A DNA stretch of 64,000 nucleotides from Cereibacter sphaeroides (GCA_003243455.1 QFQS01000001.1:62001-126000); one strand, 5' to 3'; positions 16,319 to 24,643 are shown, counted from the first letter of the stretch. The notes: generated by a model from the sequence alone, not told the origin. Numbers and translations: made by a program.

Positions 16319-17840
16319 GTTTAACCTGCCCAAATTTGTCGGGCAGCTTTCCGGCCTGTCTCTGGGTCAGCCTTTCGGGCTGGCCTACCCGACACGGCTG
16401 TCCTCTCCCTCTCTGGTTCACAACGGGGCTGGCAGCTTCACGATCACGCCCGGCACCTATCAGGATCAGGCCATCCTTCCCGTAACGCTGGAGTGGAACC
16501 TGTTCATCAACGGAGTGATCGCCGGGCCTGTCGATGTGAACTTCACGAATACCACGACCGGCGTGACCTTCAGCATCGTTGAGACGGCGCGCGCCCCCAA
16601 CCTGACGCCACGCGCGACCCTCTCAAACGAAGTCGTCGTCGCGGTCTATGTCCCGCAGTGGATTGTCGCCGACACCTATTTCATCGACGAGACGCCCATT
16701 CCGGCAAACTCGCCCCTGCCCACGGTGGTGAACACCAACCTGACCGGGGTTGTCGGCTCTCTCGGGCAGGTCGGCACCTACGAAATCAAGAATGTCACGC
16801 AAAACGGAGAGGTGAACCTGTCCGTCGATGCGGCGATGCCAATCGACCTTCTGCAATATGGCGAGCCGGGCGATGTATTCGAGATCGTCTATATCGGGTT
16901 TGACGCGGCGGGGCCGACGATCAACCTCCCGGCCTTTGCGGAGAAGATCCTCGATCTGGTCGCCACTCCGGGCGACGGCCAGGTGACGCTGACGCATAGC
17001 GCGCCTGCTTCTGCCTCGGGGATCACCGACTACATCTACGAGCGGAATAGCGGCGCGGGCTTCGTGGTCATATCCGATGGAACGAGCGCTACGCCCGGAT
17101 ATGTCGATACCGGGCGCACAAACGGGGTGCTTCTTTCCTATCGTGTCTCGACGGTGAACGCCTCTGGCGCGAGCGAGCCGTCCGATCCGGTATTTGCGAC
17201 CCCAGAAGCGGCCATAACGCCGGTTGTGATCGCGGCCTTCGATCACGGCGAAAGCACCGCCAATGCCACCAGCTACACATTCTCCGCGCGGGTCACGGCC
17301 ACAGGCGATGCCGTAGTTGCGGTATTTACGGATGCCGGGGTGAACGGCGGCCCGAGTAGCGTCACTATCGGCGGCGCGGCGATGACCCTGCTTTACGAGA
17401 AAGCCTACAACAGCAACATCATCATCCGGGTCTACACTAAATCCGGCATCACCGGCACGTCCAATACGGTGGTGGTGAACTGCACGGCGACGATGGACCG
17501 CTGCGGGATTGTTGTCTGGAGCCTCCAGAACGCGAACATCGCGGCGGCGGCGGCCAACGGTGCGACTGGCGCTGCGAACGCCACGCCGGGGACAAGCGTC
17601 AACGCGACGGCTGGCGGGGCGCTGCTCACCTATTTCGGGTCGAAGGGACAAACCAGCGGCTCGCTGACCAGCGGCGTCACCCTGCCTCAGCGGCTCGCCC
17701 TGACGCTCATCGAAAGCACCACCCGCCACATGGCTGGCGATGAAATCTCGGCGACATCCGAGACCCCGCACATCGTGACCTCCTCCTACAACGCCGGGAA
17801 TATCTCCATTCGCGTCGTTGTAGCTGTGCCGAAGGCGTGA
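16311..17840 (+). CDS. Tail protein with fibronectin type III-like domain
   Basis: 509 residues from ATG 16311. Residues about 220-305 form an FN3 module: 'ATPGDGQVTLTHSAP', an YIYERNSG strand and 'YRVSTVNASGASEPSD'. The part before it is beta-rich with an immunoglobulin-like feel (residues 35-110). The C-terminal 200 residues begin 'VVIAAFDHGESTANAT' and have the composition of a surface-exposed beta-sandwich. FN3 and Ig-like modules are common on phage tails and help loose binding to cell-surface carbohydrate. It is encoded directly before the beta-helix tailspike with a four-base gap. Confidence 0.7.
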   Translation: MHRFNLPKFVGQLSGLSLGQPFGLAYPTRLSSPSLVHNGAGSFTITPGTYQDQAILPVTLEWNLFINGVIAGPVDVNFTNTTTGVTFSIVETARAPNLTPRATLSNEVVVAVYVPQWIVADTYFIDETPIPANSPLPTVVNTNLTGVVGSLGQVGTYEIKNVTQNGEVNLSVDAAMPIDLLQYGEPGDVFEIVYIGFDAAGPTINLPAFAEKILDLVATPGDGQVTLTHSAPASASGITDYIYERNSGAGFVVISDGTSATPGYVDTGRTNGVLLSYRVSTVNASGASEPSDPVFATPEAAITPVVIAAFDHGESTANATSYTFSARVTATGDAVVAVFTDAGVNGGPSSVTIGGAAMTLLYEKAYNSNIIIRVYTKSGITGTSNTVVVNCTATMDRCGIVVWSLQNANIAAAAANGATGAANATPGTSVNATAGGALLTYFGSKGQTSGSLTSGVTLPQRLALTLIESTTRHMAGDEISATSETPHIVTSSYNAGNISIRVVVAVPKA

Positions 17841-17844
17841 CCCC

Positions 17845-20784
17845 ATGACAATTCTCAAGCTGCACAACACGACCACCGATGTGAAATCCATCGTGCAGGA
17901 CGCGATTGTCCCTGACTTCGATGTAAGGGGGTATGCGTCTCCGGGGCAGGCTGTCGTGCCGTATGTCGGCACCCGTTCCGGGGCGCTGAACTTCGTTCTT
18001 ACCCCGGCCCCCTCTCCACTGCCGGGCGCTTTCCAGGCGGGGGGCATCTCTGTCACGGACAACCCAAGTCCGGCTGGCAACAGTTTCGCGTTCCAGATAT
18101 TCATCGCCCCCGCCGCAGGCGCATCACCTCTCCAGAAGGTGAAATACCAACTCAATCTCGGGTCTGGTTACGGATCTGTGCAGGAGATGAACTGGAACGG
18201 AACCGGGGTGTTTGCCCGGACCGCTCCGGGATCGGCCCCGATCACGATCACGGGTTGCCGCGCATGGGTTTCGAACGCGCAAGGCGACGGGCCGATCTAC
18301 AACGTGCCGCTGGTCGGCGGCTCGCTCACCCTGTCTGTCCTGTCGGTCACGAGCGAAGCACATCTTCGCAACGCAGAGGTCTATGACCACCGGCAGGGTC
18401 TGTTTGACCAGCACCTGATTGCCGACATGGTGGAGGCGTTCGGGGAAAACAATTATACCGGCTTCACCCCGGCCGAGACCGTCACCTTTACCCAATACAC
18501 GATCACGCATCCGAACGATCTTCCCGCGATCTGGGGGGCGATGAACCGGGATGCCAAGGTCTCGATCAAGTGCGATTGGGACGGGTATCTCTCCTACACC
18601 GGCACCAGCAACGTCTTTAACGGCAATGCCTTGGCGAACGGTGCGACGGACAGCGGCAAGGTCCGGGCCGGCCACTCCATCCACATGTATGCCGCACCCG
18701 GCAAATCACCCGGCATCAACAGCACGAACTGGACCGGCGTCCAGAAGATGTTCTGTGAAAACATCATGTTCGGGAACCTCAACCTCAACCGCAGCGGTTG
18801 CCCGGTCATGGCGGCCTTCAAGGGCTGCACCATCGGCAAGTCGAACGGGAATACCATCACGGCGGATGGTGGCAGGGTTCTGCACTTCGACAACTGCATC
18901 TTTGCCTGGGGCAAGGGTCTATCTTCGCCGCCGCATTACGCGCGCTACTGGAACTGCGTGTTTATCAACGGTTACGACGCCGTAGACACATTCCAGAACT
19001 ATTATCTGACCTCTTCCATAGCGGCGAACTGGATATCCCGCCTGTGGGTGTTCAACTGCATCTTCTACGACTATCAGCAGAATAGCGGCACGAGCGGCGT
19101 CCACTTCGACTTCATCCAGTTTGGAACCGGGGCTGACGTTCACAAAGGGTATAGGTGCCTCTTCGAGTTCAATTTTGTCTATGTGGACACCCCTCCCACC
19201 CGGCCGGGCTGCCAAGGCGTGTTCTCGGGCGACGTTCAGGCCTATCAGGAAAATGGCTCCTGCTTCCACAACAACATCATGATCTTCCCCGGCTTCAAGG
19301 GGGTGGAACTGAAGGACAGCCCCGACATGGGGCGCACATCCGTTTGCGGAAACTTCGTGATGCGATCCCCCCGCGGCATCGCCTCAGCCGATACTGGCGG
19401 CGGGCCGGTCAAGATTTATGCTCAGGACACGGCAGTCACCGGCACTCCGGGTCGCAAGATCAACATCGACAACATCAGCACGGGGACGGGCGGGGCCGGA
19501 AACTGTCGCGACATTCTCATCAGGAACAACCAGCGATGCTCCATTGGCGCAGGTTCGATAGGGGAGGCTCACTGGGGCTTTAATATCGTCAAGGGCAATG
19601 GCGGTGCCTATACGCTGAACGCGCAAGGCAGGCCGGTCTATGAAAGCATGCCTCGGGGGCTGTCGCCCGCGGACGCTCGCCAGTGGCTTTCGGATTTCTA
19701 TGAACCGATCGCCGGCTATCGTGTTGATCACTATGGGGTTACGCACTACTCCACATGGCCAAGCGATCCGACGCAGCCCTTGGCCGCCCCGGCCGTCCCG
19801 TCGCTCCGCCGCGCGCCGGTCACGGTTCTGCCTGCGAACGCCGACAGCGATGCGTCAACCGATCTTGGTTCCTGGTATAATTCCGACCTGATCATCCGGT
19901 CGTGGGAAATCTGCGGCGACAACGCTGGCGCGCCGGACGGTATCGCCGAAGTCTATGCTCAGACCCCCTCCGTTTACCTTCATCCCGACCTGACGGGGAT
20001 GTGGTATCGCCTGAAAATCACGAACACGAACCTGACGGGAACAGCAACCCACACTTCTGCGTGGGTAAAAATCCTGCCGCCGCTTAACCTCGGAACCCTG
20101 TTTGTCGAGGACTTCCAGCGCGGCGGCACACCGCTGACGGTCGGATCGGGCAACTTCAACACGCTCGTTGGCGCGGCCGGTTCTGCGGGCGCACCACTCT
20201 ATGACCGCACGGGCAGCCAGATCAGCGGTTCTGTAGCAGCCGATGTGACCAGCCCGACCGGGCGTATCGTCACCTTCACAAGTTCAGGCACGTCGCGCGC
20301 CTTCTACCGACAGGACGTGAAGGCCGCGATGGCACTTGGCTGGACGGAGCTGGAGATCATCCTGCTTCACAAGACCACCACCAGCGCGCGGAATGAATGT
20401 GGTATCGGCTATGACCACGCCAACGGGGTGACGACGCAGGCCGCGACCCTGATGACGGGCCTCTCCGTGACGCGCGACCTGAATGCGGATACCGGACGTC
20501 CGCGCCTTCCCATCATCGGGAAGCACTACAACGGCGGCGGGCTGATCGGGCCGGACAATCTTCCCGACAACACGGTGTTCTACTACAAGTGCCGCATCGT
20601 GAAGAACCCGGACGGCACGGTCACGATCAAGGGCAAGGTCTGGAACCCTGCTACAGAGATCGAGCCGGTCTGGACGACAAAGGCAGCCGTTATCAAAGAC
20701 CTTTCCGCGATGGATGCCTGCGGCTTTCTCTCGCGGGGCGGCAGTATGGCGGTGCAATACATGTCGATCCGGGTCATTCCGTGA
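17845..20784 (+). CDS. Tailspike / receptor-binding protein with beta-helix region
   Basis: 979 residues, preceded by GAAGGCGTGACCCC. The middle (about residues 285-600) has the irregular, asparagine- and glycine-rich short strands of a right-handed parallel beta-helix, with phrases such as 'FKGCTIGKSNGNTI', 'HFDNCIFAWGKG', 'VFNCIFYDYQQ' and 'ILIRNNQRCSIG' repeating at rung spacing. N-terminal and C-terminal parts are beta-sandwich-like; the last 230 residues resemble a jelly-roll carbohydrate domain. It is probably the main host-recognition or glycan-degrading protein of this phage; catalytic residues cannot be assigned by eye. Confidence 0.72.
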   Translation: MTILKLHNTTTDVKSIVQDAIVPDFDVRGYASPGQAVVPYVGTRSGALNFVLTPAPSPLPGAFQAGGISVTDNPSPAGNSFAFQIFIAPAAGASPLQKVKYQLNLGSGYGSVQEMNWNGTGVFARTAPGSAPITITGCRAWVSNAQGDGPIYNVPLVGGSLTLSVLSVTSEAHLRNAEVYDHRQGLFDQHLIADMVEAFGENNYTGFTPAETVTFTQYTITHPNDLPAIWGAMNRDAKVSIKCDWDGYLSYTGTSNVFNGNALANGATDSGKVRAGHSIHMYAAPGKSPGINSTNWTGVQKMFCENIMFGNLNLNRSGCPVMAAFKGCTIGKSNGNTITADGGRVLHFDNCIFAWGKGLSSPPHYARYWNCVFINGYDAVDTFQNYYLTSSIAANWISRLWVFNCIFYDYQQNSGTSGVHFDFIQFGTGADVHKGYRCLFEFNFVYVDTPPTRPGCQGVFSGDVQAYQENGSCFHNNIMIFPGFKGVELKDSPDMGRTSVCGNFVMRSPRGIASADTGGGPVKIYAQDTAVTGTPGRKINIDNISTGTGGAGNCRDILIRNNQRCSIGAGSIGEAHWGFNIVKGNGGAYTLNAQGRPVYESMPRGLSPADARQWLSDFYEPIAGYRVDHYGVTHYSTWPSDPTQPLAAPAVPSLRRAPVTVLPANADSDASTDLGSWYNSDLIIRSWEICGDNAGAPDGIAEVYAQTPSVYLHPDLTGMWYRLKITNTNLTGTATHTSAWVKILPPLNLGTLFVEDFQRGGTPLTVGSGNFNTLVGAAGSAGAPLYDRTGSQISGSVAADVTSPTGRIVTFTSSGTSRAFYRQDVKAAMALGWTELEIILLHKTTTSARNECGIGYDHANGVTTQAATLMTGLSVTRDLNADTGRPRLPIIGKHYNGGGLIGPDNLPDNTVFYYKCRIVKNPDGTVTIKGKVWNPATEIEPVWTTKAAVIKDLSAMDACGFLSRGGSMAVQYMSIRVIP

Positions 20785-21176
20785 GCAGGCTCTTTAGCCT
20801 GCCTGACCAGCGCCTGATCCGCTTTCTGCGCGACCATAAGGTCATAGATTGCGGGGCAGGATCGGGCCTCTGGCTTCGTGTTTTACACGAGGATGGCATC
20901 GACGCTATCGGGATTGATCCCGCGCCGGGACCGGGAGTTCTGACGGGGAGCCATCTTGATCTGGCGCAGTATCGCGACCGCCTTCTGCTGGCGGTCTGGC
21001 CGCGCGACGGGACCGATCTGGATGAATGGGTCAGCATCTGGGGTGGCGACATGTTCGTCGTCATCGGTGCTTTCTCCCGGTTCACGCTTGGAGATTACCG
21101 GCTGGCGCAGGAGCGATGGTTCCTGCCGCCGTTGTTCAAGTGCCCAAGCGAAGTGCGGGTGATGTATCGGACATGA
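20781..21176 (+). CDS. Small SAM-binding-like phage protein (131 aa)
   Basis: GTG 20781 overlaps the tailspike stop (GTGA). The N-terminal half has a class I methyltransferase motif I, 'VIDCGAGSGLWLRVL', followed by an acidic strand end 'DAIGIDPAP' as motif II. The rest is short and lacks the usual catalytic motif IV, although a 'GDMFVVIGAFSRF' strand is present. The protein is about half the size of a normal enzyme, so it may be a degenerate methyltransferase, a nucleotide-binding scaffold or a partner for the full enzyme encoded next, with which it overlaps by four bases. Confidence 0.65.
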   Translation: MSRLFSLPDQRLIRFLRDHKVIDCGAGSGLWLRVLHEDGIDAIGIDPAPGPGVLTGSHLDLAQYRDRLLLAVWPRDGTDLDEWVSIWGGDMFVVIGAFSRFTLGDYRLAQERWFLPPLFKCPSEVRVMYRT

Positions 21177-21868
21177 CGCGGGATACCGTCTTTGCGCGGC
21201 GCCAGAGCTTCGCCTTTGACGGGCAGGTTGCCGAAGCCTTCGATGACATGGTCAGCAGGTCTGTGCCGCTTTACGCGGAGATGCAGCGCATGGTCGTGGA
21301 CCTTGCGGCGGCATTCGCGATGCCTGGCTCAAGGGTCTATGATCTGGGCTGTTCTACCGGCACGACGCTCGCCGCACTGGAAGATGCTCTGCCCGAGACC
21401 GTGGGCCTTGTTGGCATTGATCAGTCTGCGCCGATGGTGGAGATCGCCAGAGCCAGGGCGCGGCGCAGCAATATCCAAATGGGCGATCTGGCTTCGGTCA
21501 ATCTGACTGACGCTTCAGTTGTCCTGCTGATCCTCACCCTGCAATTCGTCCGGCCCGCCTTGCGGCCCGCTATCGTTCAGCGCATCCTTGATGGCCTAAA
21601 GCCGGGCGGGGCGCTTGTTCTTGTCGAGAAGGTTGTGTCGCCATGTCAAAAGCTCGATCAGACTTTCATCGACCTCTACCACGACCACAAGCGGCGGCAG
21701 GGCTACTCGGAAGCCGAGATCGAGAACAAGCGGCGCGCGCTGGAAAACGTGCTGATCCCCTACCGACTGGAGGAAAACCTCGCGCTGCTGTCAGGCTTTG
21801 CCCACGTCGAGACATTCTTCCGCTGGCACAACTTCGCGGGCATCGTCGCCGTCAAAGCCGACGCCTGA
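21173..21868 (+). CDS. CmoA-like carboxy-SAM synthase / methyltransferase of phage origin
   Basis: 231 residues from ATG 21173. It aligns along its whole length with the remembered E. coli CmoA (247 residues): 'RDTVFAR', 'GQVAEAFDDMVSRSVP', motif I 'VYDLGCSTGTTL', 'GIDQSAPMVE', 'LTLQFVRP', 'GLKPGGALVLVEK', 'LYHDHKRRQGYSEAEIENK' and 'RALENVLIPY'. The Arg in KR(R)xLENV (Arg188) probably matches the residue that binds the carboxylate of carboxy-SAM. CmoA makes carboxy-SAM for CmoB, which modifies U34 of tRNA; no CmoB gene is visible. The phage enzyme may instead act as a plain methyltransferase. Its 3' end overlaps the convergent VPLPA gene by 17 bases. Confidence 0.78.
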   Translation: MTRDTVFARRQSFAFDGQVAEAFDDMVSRSVPLYAEMQRMVVDLAAAFAMPGSRVYDLGCSTGTTLAALEDALPETVGLVGIDQSAPMVEIARARARRSNIQMGDLASVNLTDASVVLLILTLQFVRPALRPAIVQRILDGLKPGGALVLVEKVVSPCQKLDQTFIDLYHDHKRRQGYSEAEIENKRRALENVLIPYRLEENLALLSGFAHVETFFRWHNFAGIVAVKADA

Positions 21869-22598
21869 GCAGCAAGAGGCCAGTCAACAGAAGCGGCAGG
21901 GTGGCAGGCAGAGGCACGGGCGATGGTTCAGAAACTTCCAGCGTGATCTGGCCATACAGCGCGCCACAGTAATAGGCATCGCACCAGACCTCGTTCTTCG
22001 GCAGGCCTTCCGCCCCTTGGAAAAACAGGCCCTCGCCGAAATCGAGCAACTGCCCAACCTTTGTAGGATTGGGCTGGAGCAGCTTGAACACCAGCGTGTC
22101 CAACCCTTTGAAGCCGTCCCCGATGTTGGCATCGCCCGTTGTGCCGGACGGCTGGAAGTAGCTTAGGGACGCGACAAGCGCGCCATCCCGATACCCGAAC
22201 AGCCCTACGTTCTCATAACCCGGCAGTTCGCCTCGCAGGATTTCCTCTGTCGGCGCGTCAACCCAATCTCCCGCCAGATAGGTGTTCACCCATGCGAAGA
22301 TCGAAGCGCCTGTGAGATCGAAAAGATCGCCGCTCAGAGACCGGATCGTGGACTGGACCGCGCCCCCCGCATCGTCATGAAGCTGGAGTGCTGGCGGCCC
22401 GTTGTAGGAGCTTGCCGTCTCGTATTGCAGGCCGCAGCCGGTCACGGTGTATGGATCGAGAGTGTGACCGCTGTTCGAAGACTGGCTGTCGCTATACTCG
22501 GCTACTGTCCAAGCACAATCCGAACTTCCGAGCGTCACCGTCCTGGCCTGCGCACAACCGGCCGCCAATACTGCGGCCACAGCCAATAAAATCCGCAT
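21852..22598 (-). CDS. Secreted VPLPA-CTERM protein carried by the prophage
   Basis: 248 residues with a signal peptide (residues 1-18, ending AQA) and a C-terminal sorting signal: VPLPA near residue 228, a hydrophobic stretch 'TLPLLLTGLLLL' and 'RRRL' at the end. This tripartite tail marks substrates of exosortase-type sorting found in Rhodobacteraceae. The body contains 'LQLHDDAGG' and a paired-cysteine 'WCDAYYCG'. It is the only minus-strand gene within the late block, so it is a moron with its own transcription. It is related to the host protein at 29238-29930, which has LHDD.GG and 'FCNEWCG' at matching places. Expected site: cell surface or extracellular matrix. Confidence 0.82.
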   Translation of the reverse strand: MRILLAVAAVLAAGCAQARTVTLGSSDCAWTVAEYSDSQSSNSGHTLDPYTVTGCGLQYETASSYNGPPALQLHDDAGGAVQSTIRSLSGDLFDLTGASIFAWVNTYLAGDWVDAPTEEILRGELPGYENVGLFGYRDGALVASLSYFQPSGTTGDANIGDGFKGLDTLVFKLLQPNPTKVGQLLDFGEGLFFQGAEGLPKNEVWCDAYYCGALYGQITLEVSEPSPVPLPATLPLLLTGLLLLRRRL

Positions 22599-22738
22599 CT
22601 CAAGCCCCCAAGAGATCTATGTGCAAGCACGCTGCGCTTCGATATGGCGTTTCTCAAAGCGAAAAATGCGTGGTTTTGCTGGCGTTCCCGCTTCGTGTCA
22701 GAACGGTTCCTGATGCGTTCGCACGACAGGATCAGGAC

Positions 22739-23260
22739 ATGCCGGATATTGCGGGACTTCCAGAGGCCCTAGCCATCGACATCACGGATGACGATTACAT
22801 CCCGCTGTTCGACAATGGGGCGGCTACCAACAAGTCGCGCAAGGGCACCCGAGCCAACGTGATGGCGCCCTATCCCAAGAATGGCGCGGCTATGACGCCC
22901 ACTACGCTCACCGCCAGCGTCTCCGTAGCGGCCCCAGCAGGCGCGATCGACACCCTGACGGTAGCAACCGGCCTCGTGATGGGTGCCACTCTCCAGAAGG
23001 CGCTCACGATCTCTGGCAGCATAACGGTTCCGGTGATCTCCGCAGGGGCAGAGGGGTCGGCGACTATCACCCTGACGGGCGCCAACGTCGGTGATCAGGT
23101 CATCGTCATGATGCCGGACACATTCCCTGCCGGTTTGATCGTCGCGCGGGCTGTCGTGTCTGCGCCGAACACGGTCAAGGTCTACTGGTGGAACGCTGCG
23201 GGTAGCCCGACTACATCCGCCAGTTTCACGATCCGGGCGACGGCGCTGCGGTGGGCCTAG
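22739..23260 (+). CDS. Phage structural protein, probable tail or decoration protein (173 aa)
   Basis: ATG 22739 is preceded by CAGGATCAGGAC; a longer in-frame reading from 22388 would run antisense through the VPLPA gene and is rejected. The N-terminus 'DITDDDYIPLFDNG' with 'KSRKGTRANVMA' is a phrase seen in small phage tail proteins. The C-terminal 110 residues are beta-rich (GAIDTLTVATGLVMGATLQ, then a TITLTGANVGDQVIV block), like a trimeric knob or decoration domain. It is the last plus-strand gene, 22 bases from the convergent accessory cluster, with no evident terminator between. Confidence 0.65.
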   Translation: MPDIAGLPEALAIDITDDDYIPLFDNGAATNKSRKGTRANVMAPYPKNGAAMTPTTLTASVSVAAPAGAIDTLTVATGLVMGATLQKALTISGSITVPVISAGAEGSATITLTGANVGDQVIVMMPDTFPAGLIVARAVVSAPNTVKVYWWNAAGSPTTSASFTIRATALRWA

Positions 23261-23282
23261 CCGGTGTCATCCTGCCCTCCGA

Positions 23283-23531
23283 TCAGCCAGCATCGCCGTT
23301 GGGCTTCCAGCCTATGTCGAGTATGACAGGCTCAGGGGTTCCATCGTGCAGATGACGGAGCCTGTGAAGGGCTTCCTCAGCGGTTTGCTTCAGGTCATTC
23401 GCAATTCGCGTTTCCGCGTAGGCTGTCTCTAGATCGAACGCTTGGCCCGGCACGGCGAAGTGAGGCAAGAACGGCATGGCCGCTATCTTGGCTTCCAGAT
23501 CGACGATTATCTCTTCGGTTGTTCTTGTCAT
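23283..23531 (-). CDS. Small accessory phage protein (82 aa)
   Basis: Start ATG at 23531 after GGGGGTGATGTG, overlapping the stop of the 20-codon gene before it by one base. Predicted soluble and largely helical in the middle (ETAYAETRIANDLKQTAEEALHRL is one amphipathic helix, residues about 34-57), ending in 'LDIGWKPNGDAG'. No recognised domain. It is the last gene of the minus-strand cluster and stops 22 bases before the end of the late operon on the other strand. Confidence 0.6.
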   Translation of the reverse strand: MTRTTEEIIVDLEAKIAAMPFLPHFAVPGQAFDLETAYAETRIANDLKQTAEEALHRLRHLHDGTPEPVILDIGWKPNGDAG

Positions 23532-23593
23532 CACATCACCCCCTTTGCCATCGCGGCCCCTGCGAGCAGGTGGAAGAAGCTGCGGCGGTTCAT
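23531..23593 (-). CDS. 20-codon minigene with Tat-like N-terminus
   Basis: ATG at 23593 overlaps the stop of the upstream gene (ATGA) and its TGA overlaps the next ATG (TGATG). An AAGGA sits 13 bases upstream. The peptide MNRRSFFHLLAGAAMAKGVM has a twin arginine followed by S-F-F and a small hydrophobic stretch, like the beginning of a Tat or Sec signal peptide without a mature protein. It may be a genuine membrane-active micropeptide, a coupling leader, or the remnant of a truncated gene. Exact nesting between two stops and starts argues for translation. Confidence 0.45.
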   Translation of the reverse strand: MNRRSFFHLLAGAAMAKGVM

Positions 23594-23829
23594 GGGGTGT
23601 CATCCTTGATTTTCCAGCCGTGAGGCGGACTGTCTTTCCAGACGCCATTCTCTTTGACGGGCGGGCCGTAGAGAAAGTGATACGCGACGATGCTCTCTGG
23701 CCATTCTCCGAGGGTGAAATCGTTGTAATTCACCATCGGAGGTTCGCCTGCCCCATATACATCCCGCACCAACTGGCGCGGATAGGAGGCCAGGAATGCG
23801 TCGAACTCGTCCTTACCGACCTCTTTCAT
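23590..23829 (-). CDS. Small accessory phage protein (79 aa)
   Basis: ATG at 23829 preceded by AGGAGTGAGGG, a good ribosome binding site. Soluble, aromatic-rich: 'DAFLASYPRQLVRDVYGAG', 'NYNDFTLGEWPESIVAYHFL', ending 'GWKIKDDTP'. No membrane segment or metal motif. The stop overlaps the 20-codon gene by four bases. The family was not recognised; small single-domain proteins of this type in a non-essential phage block are often host-takeover or superinfection factors, but that is only a guess from place. Confidence 0.65.
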   Translation of the reverse strand: MKEVGKDEFDAFLASYPRQLVRDVYGAGEPPMVNYNDFTLGEWPESIVAYHFLYGPPVKENGVWKDSPPHGWKIKDDTP

Positions 23830-23832
23830 CCC

Positions 23833-24327
23833 TCACTCCTTCTGCGCGAGCGCGCGACAAGCAGCATTTGCAAGCCCAAGCCACCGGTTACGGGTGTCCG
23901 GGTGTTCATTTAGGAACGCATCATGCGTGCGCCTCTTGATGACACCTTCCGGCACTTGCGCTCGAATTGCCTCTTCGCGCCACATTGCCACGGCGGCACG
24001 CTCAACGCTAACGGCACTGCATATCAGCCAGTTGGCGTCGGCGAACAGTTCGTCCGCCCGCACCTTCGCCGCCGCCCGCACATCGCCAACCGGGGGAAGC
24101 GTGAGGGCGCGACGGTTCCAGGCCGCTATTGCATGTTCCAACGCGACCAGCCCAGAACTGTCATCCGGCAGGGTGGCGCGGGTTATTCTGAGCTTGCAAC
24201 CTCGGCACCAAACTGCTGCATCGAGGATGGCCATTTCTGTCCGCAGATCGCCGCTTCCACAGCAAGGACAGTTCTTGATCGCAGCGGCCTCACGCATCGC
24301 AGCGGCATCAGTCCGGTCATACGTCAT
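23833..24327 (-). CDS. Lar-like zinc-ribbon protein (restriction alleviation family)
   Basis: 164 residues from ATG 24327 with GGAAGG upstream; the longer frame from 24519 overlaps the previous gene completely and is rejected. Residues about 20-75 carry 'KNCPCCGSGDLRTE', 'VWCRGCKLRI' and 'EHAIAAWNRRAL', the CPxCG...C..C...AI.AWNRR signature of Lar-type proteins. Lar of the Rac prophage relieves type I restriction by stimulating methylation. Here the zinc ribbon is followed by an 85-residue helical extension of unknown role. Many phage proteins carry this ribbon with untested function, so anti-restriction activity is an inference. Confidence 0.72.
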   Translation of the reverse strand: MTYDRTDAAAMREAAAIKNCPCCGSGDLRTEMAILDAAVWCRGCKLRITRATLPDDSSGLVALEHAIAAWNRRALTLPPVGDVRAAAKVRADELFADANWLICSAVSVERAAVAMWREEAIRAQVPEGVIKRRTHDAFLNEHPDTRNRWLGLANAACRALAQKE

Positions 24328-24643
24328 TTTGAGCGCCTTCCTTCCGCTCCCACCCCGCAGCGATCTGGTCAAACAGCTTGCCTTGCTCTTTGGATAAGGC
24401 CGCATATTTGAGATCGCCCTGCATAAAGCGAGCCGTTGCCCGCAGGTTTTTGATCGTCGCATCGATATTCCAGTGCGCGAGCATACGGCAGCTAACCAGT
24501 TGAAGCGCATAGACTGCACTCGGCGGGGTCATGGCCATGTGTGTGCAGAGCGCATCAATCATGTCCGATATGGCCTGCTCTACGTCCTGCTCTCTATGGT
24601 CCGACATGACCTCATGAAATCCGGCATCGGTCGGGGTGGTCAT
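24317..24643 (-). CDS. Small helical accessory phage protein (108 aa)
   Basis: Start ATG at 24643 with AAGGAG nine bases upstream; the stop overlaps the Lar-like start by 11 bases. Highly helical, with 'VEQAISDMIDALCTHMAM' and 'YALQLVSCRMLAHWN'. No recognised motif. The longer frame starting at 24997 would cover two other overlapping genes in another frame and is therefore rejected. Position in the chain of four-base overlaps supports expression. Confidence 0.6.
   Translation of the reverse strand: MTTPTDAGFHEVMSDHREQDVEQAISDMIDALCTHMAMTPPSAVYALQLVSCRMLAHWNIDATIKNLRATARFMQGDLKYAALSKEQGKLFDQIAAGWERKEGAQNDV

Noticed and set aside
16623..18155. Minus-strand 510-codon frame opposite the FN3 protein
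   Set aside because: Typical antisense composition and no ribosome site; the plus strand carries the FN3 domain.
22388..22738. N-terminal extension of the 173-residue tail protein
   Set aside because: It would read antisense through the VPLPA-CTERM gene; ATG 22739 has its own AGGA site.
24328..24519. N-terminal extension of the Lar-like protein
   Set aside because: It would overlap the 108-residue gene entirely; GGAAGG precedes ATG 24327.
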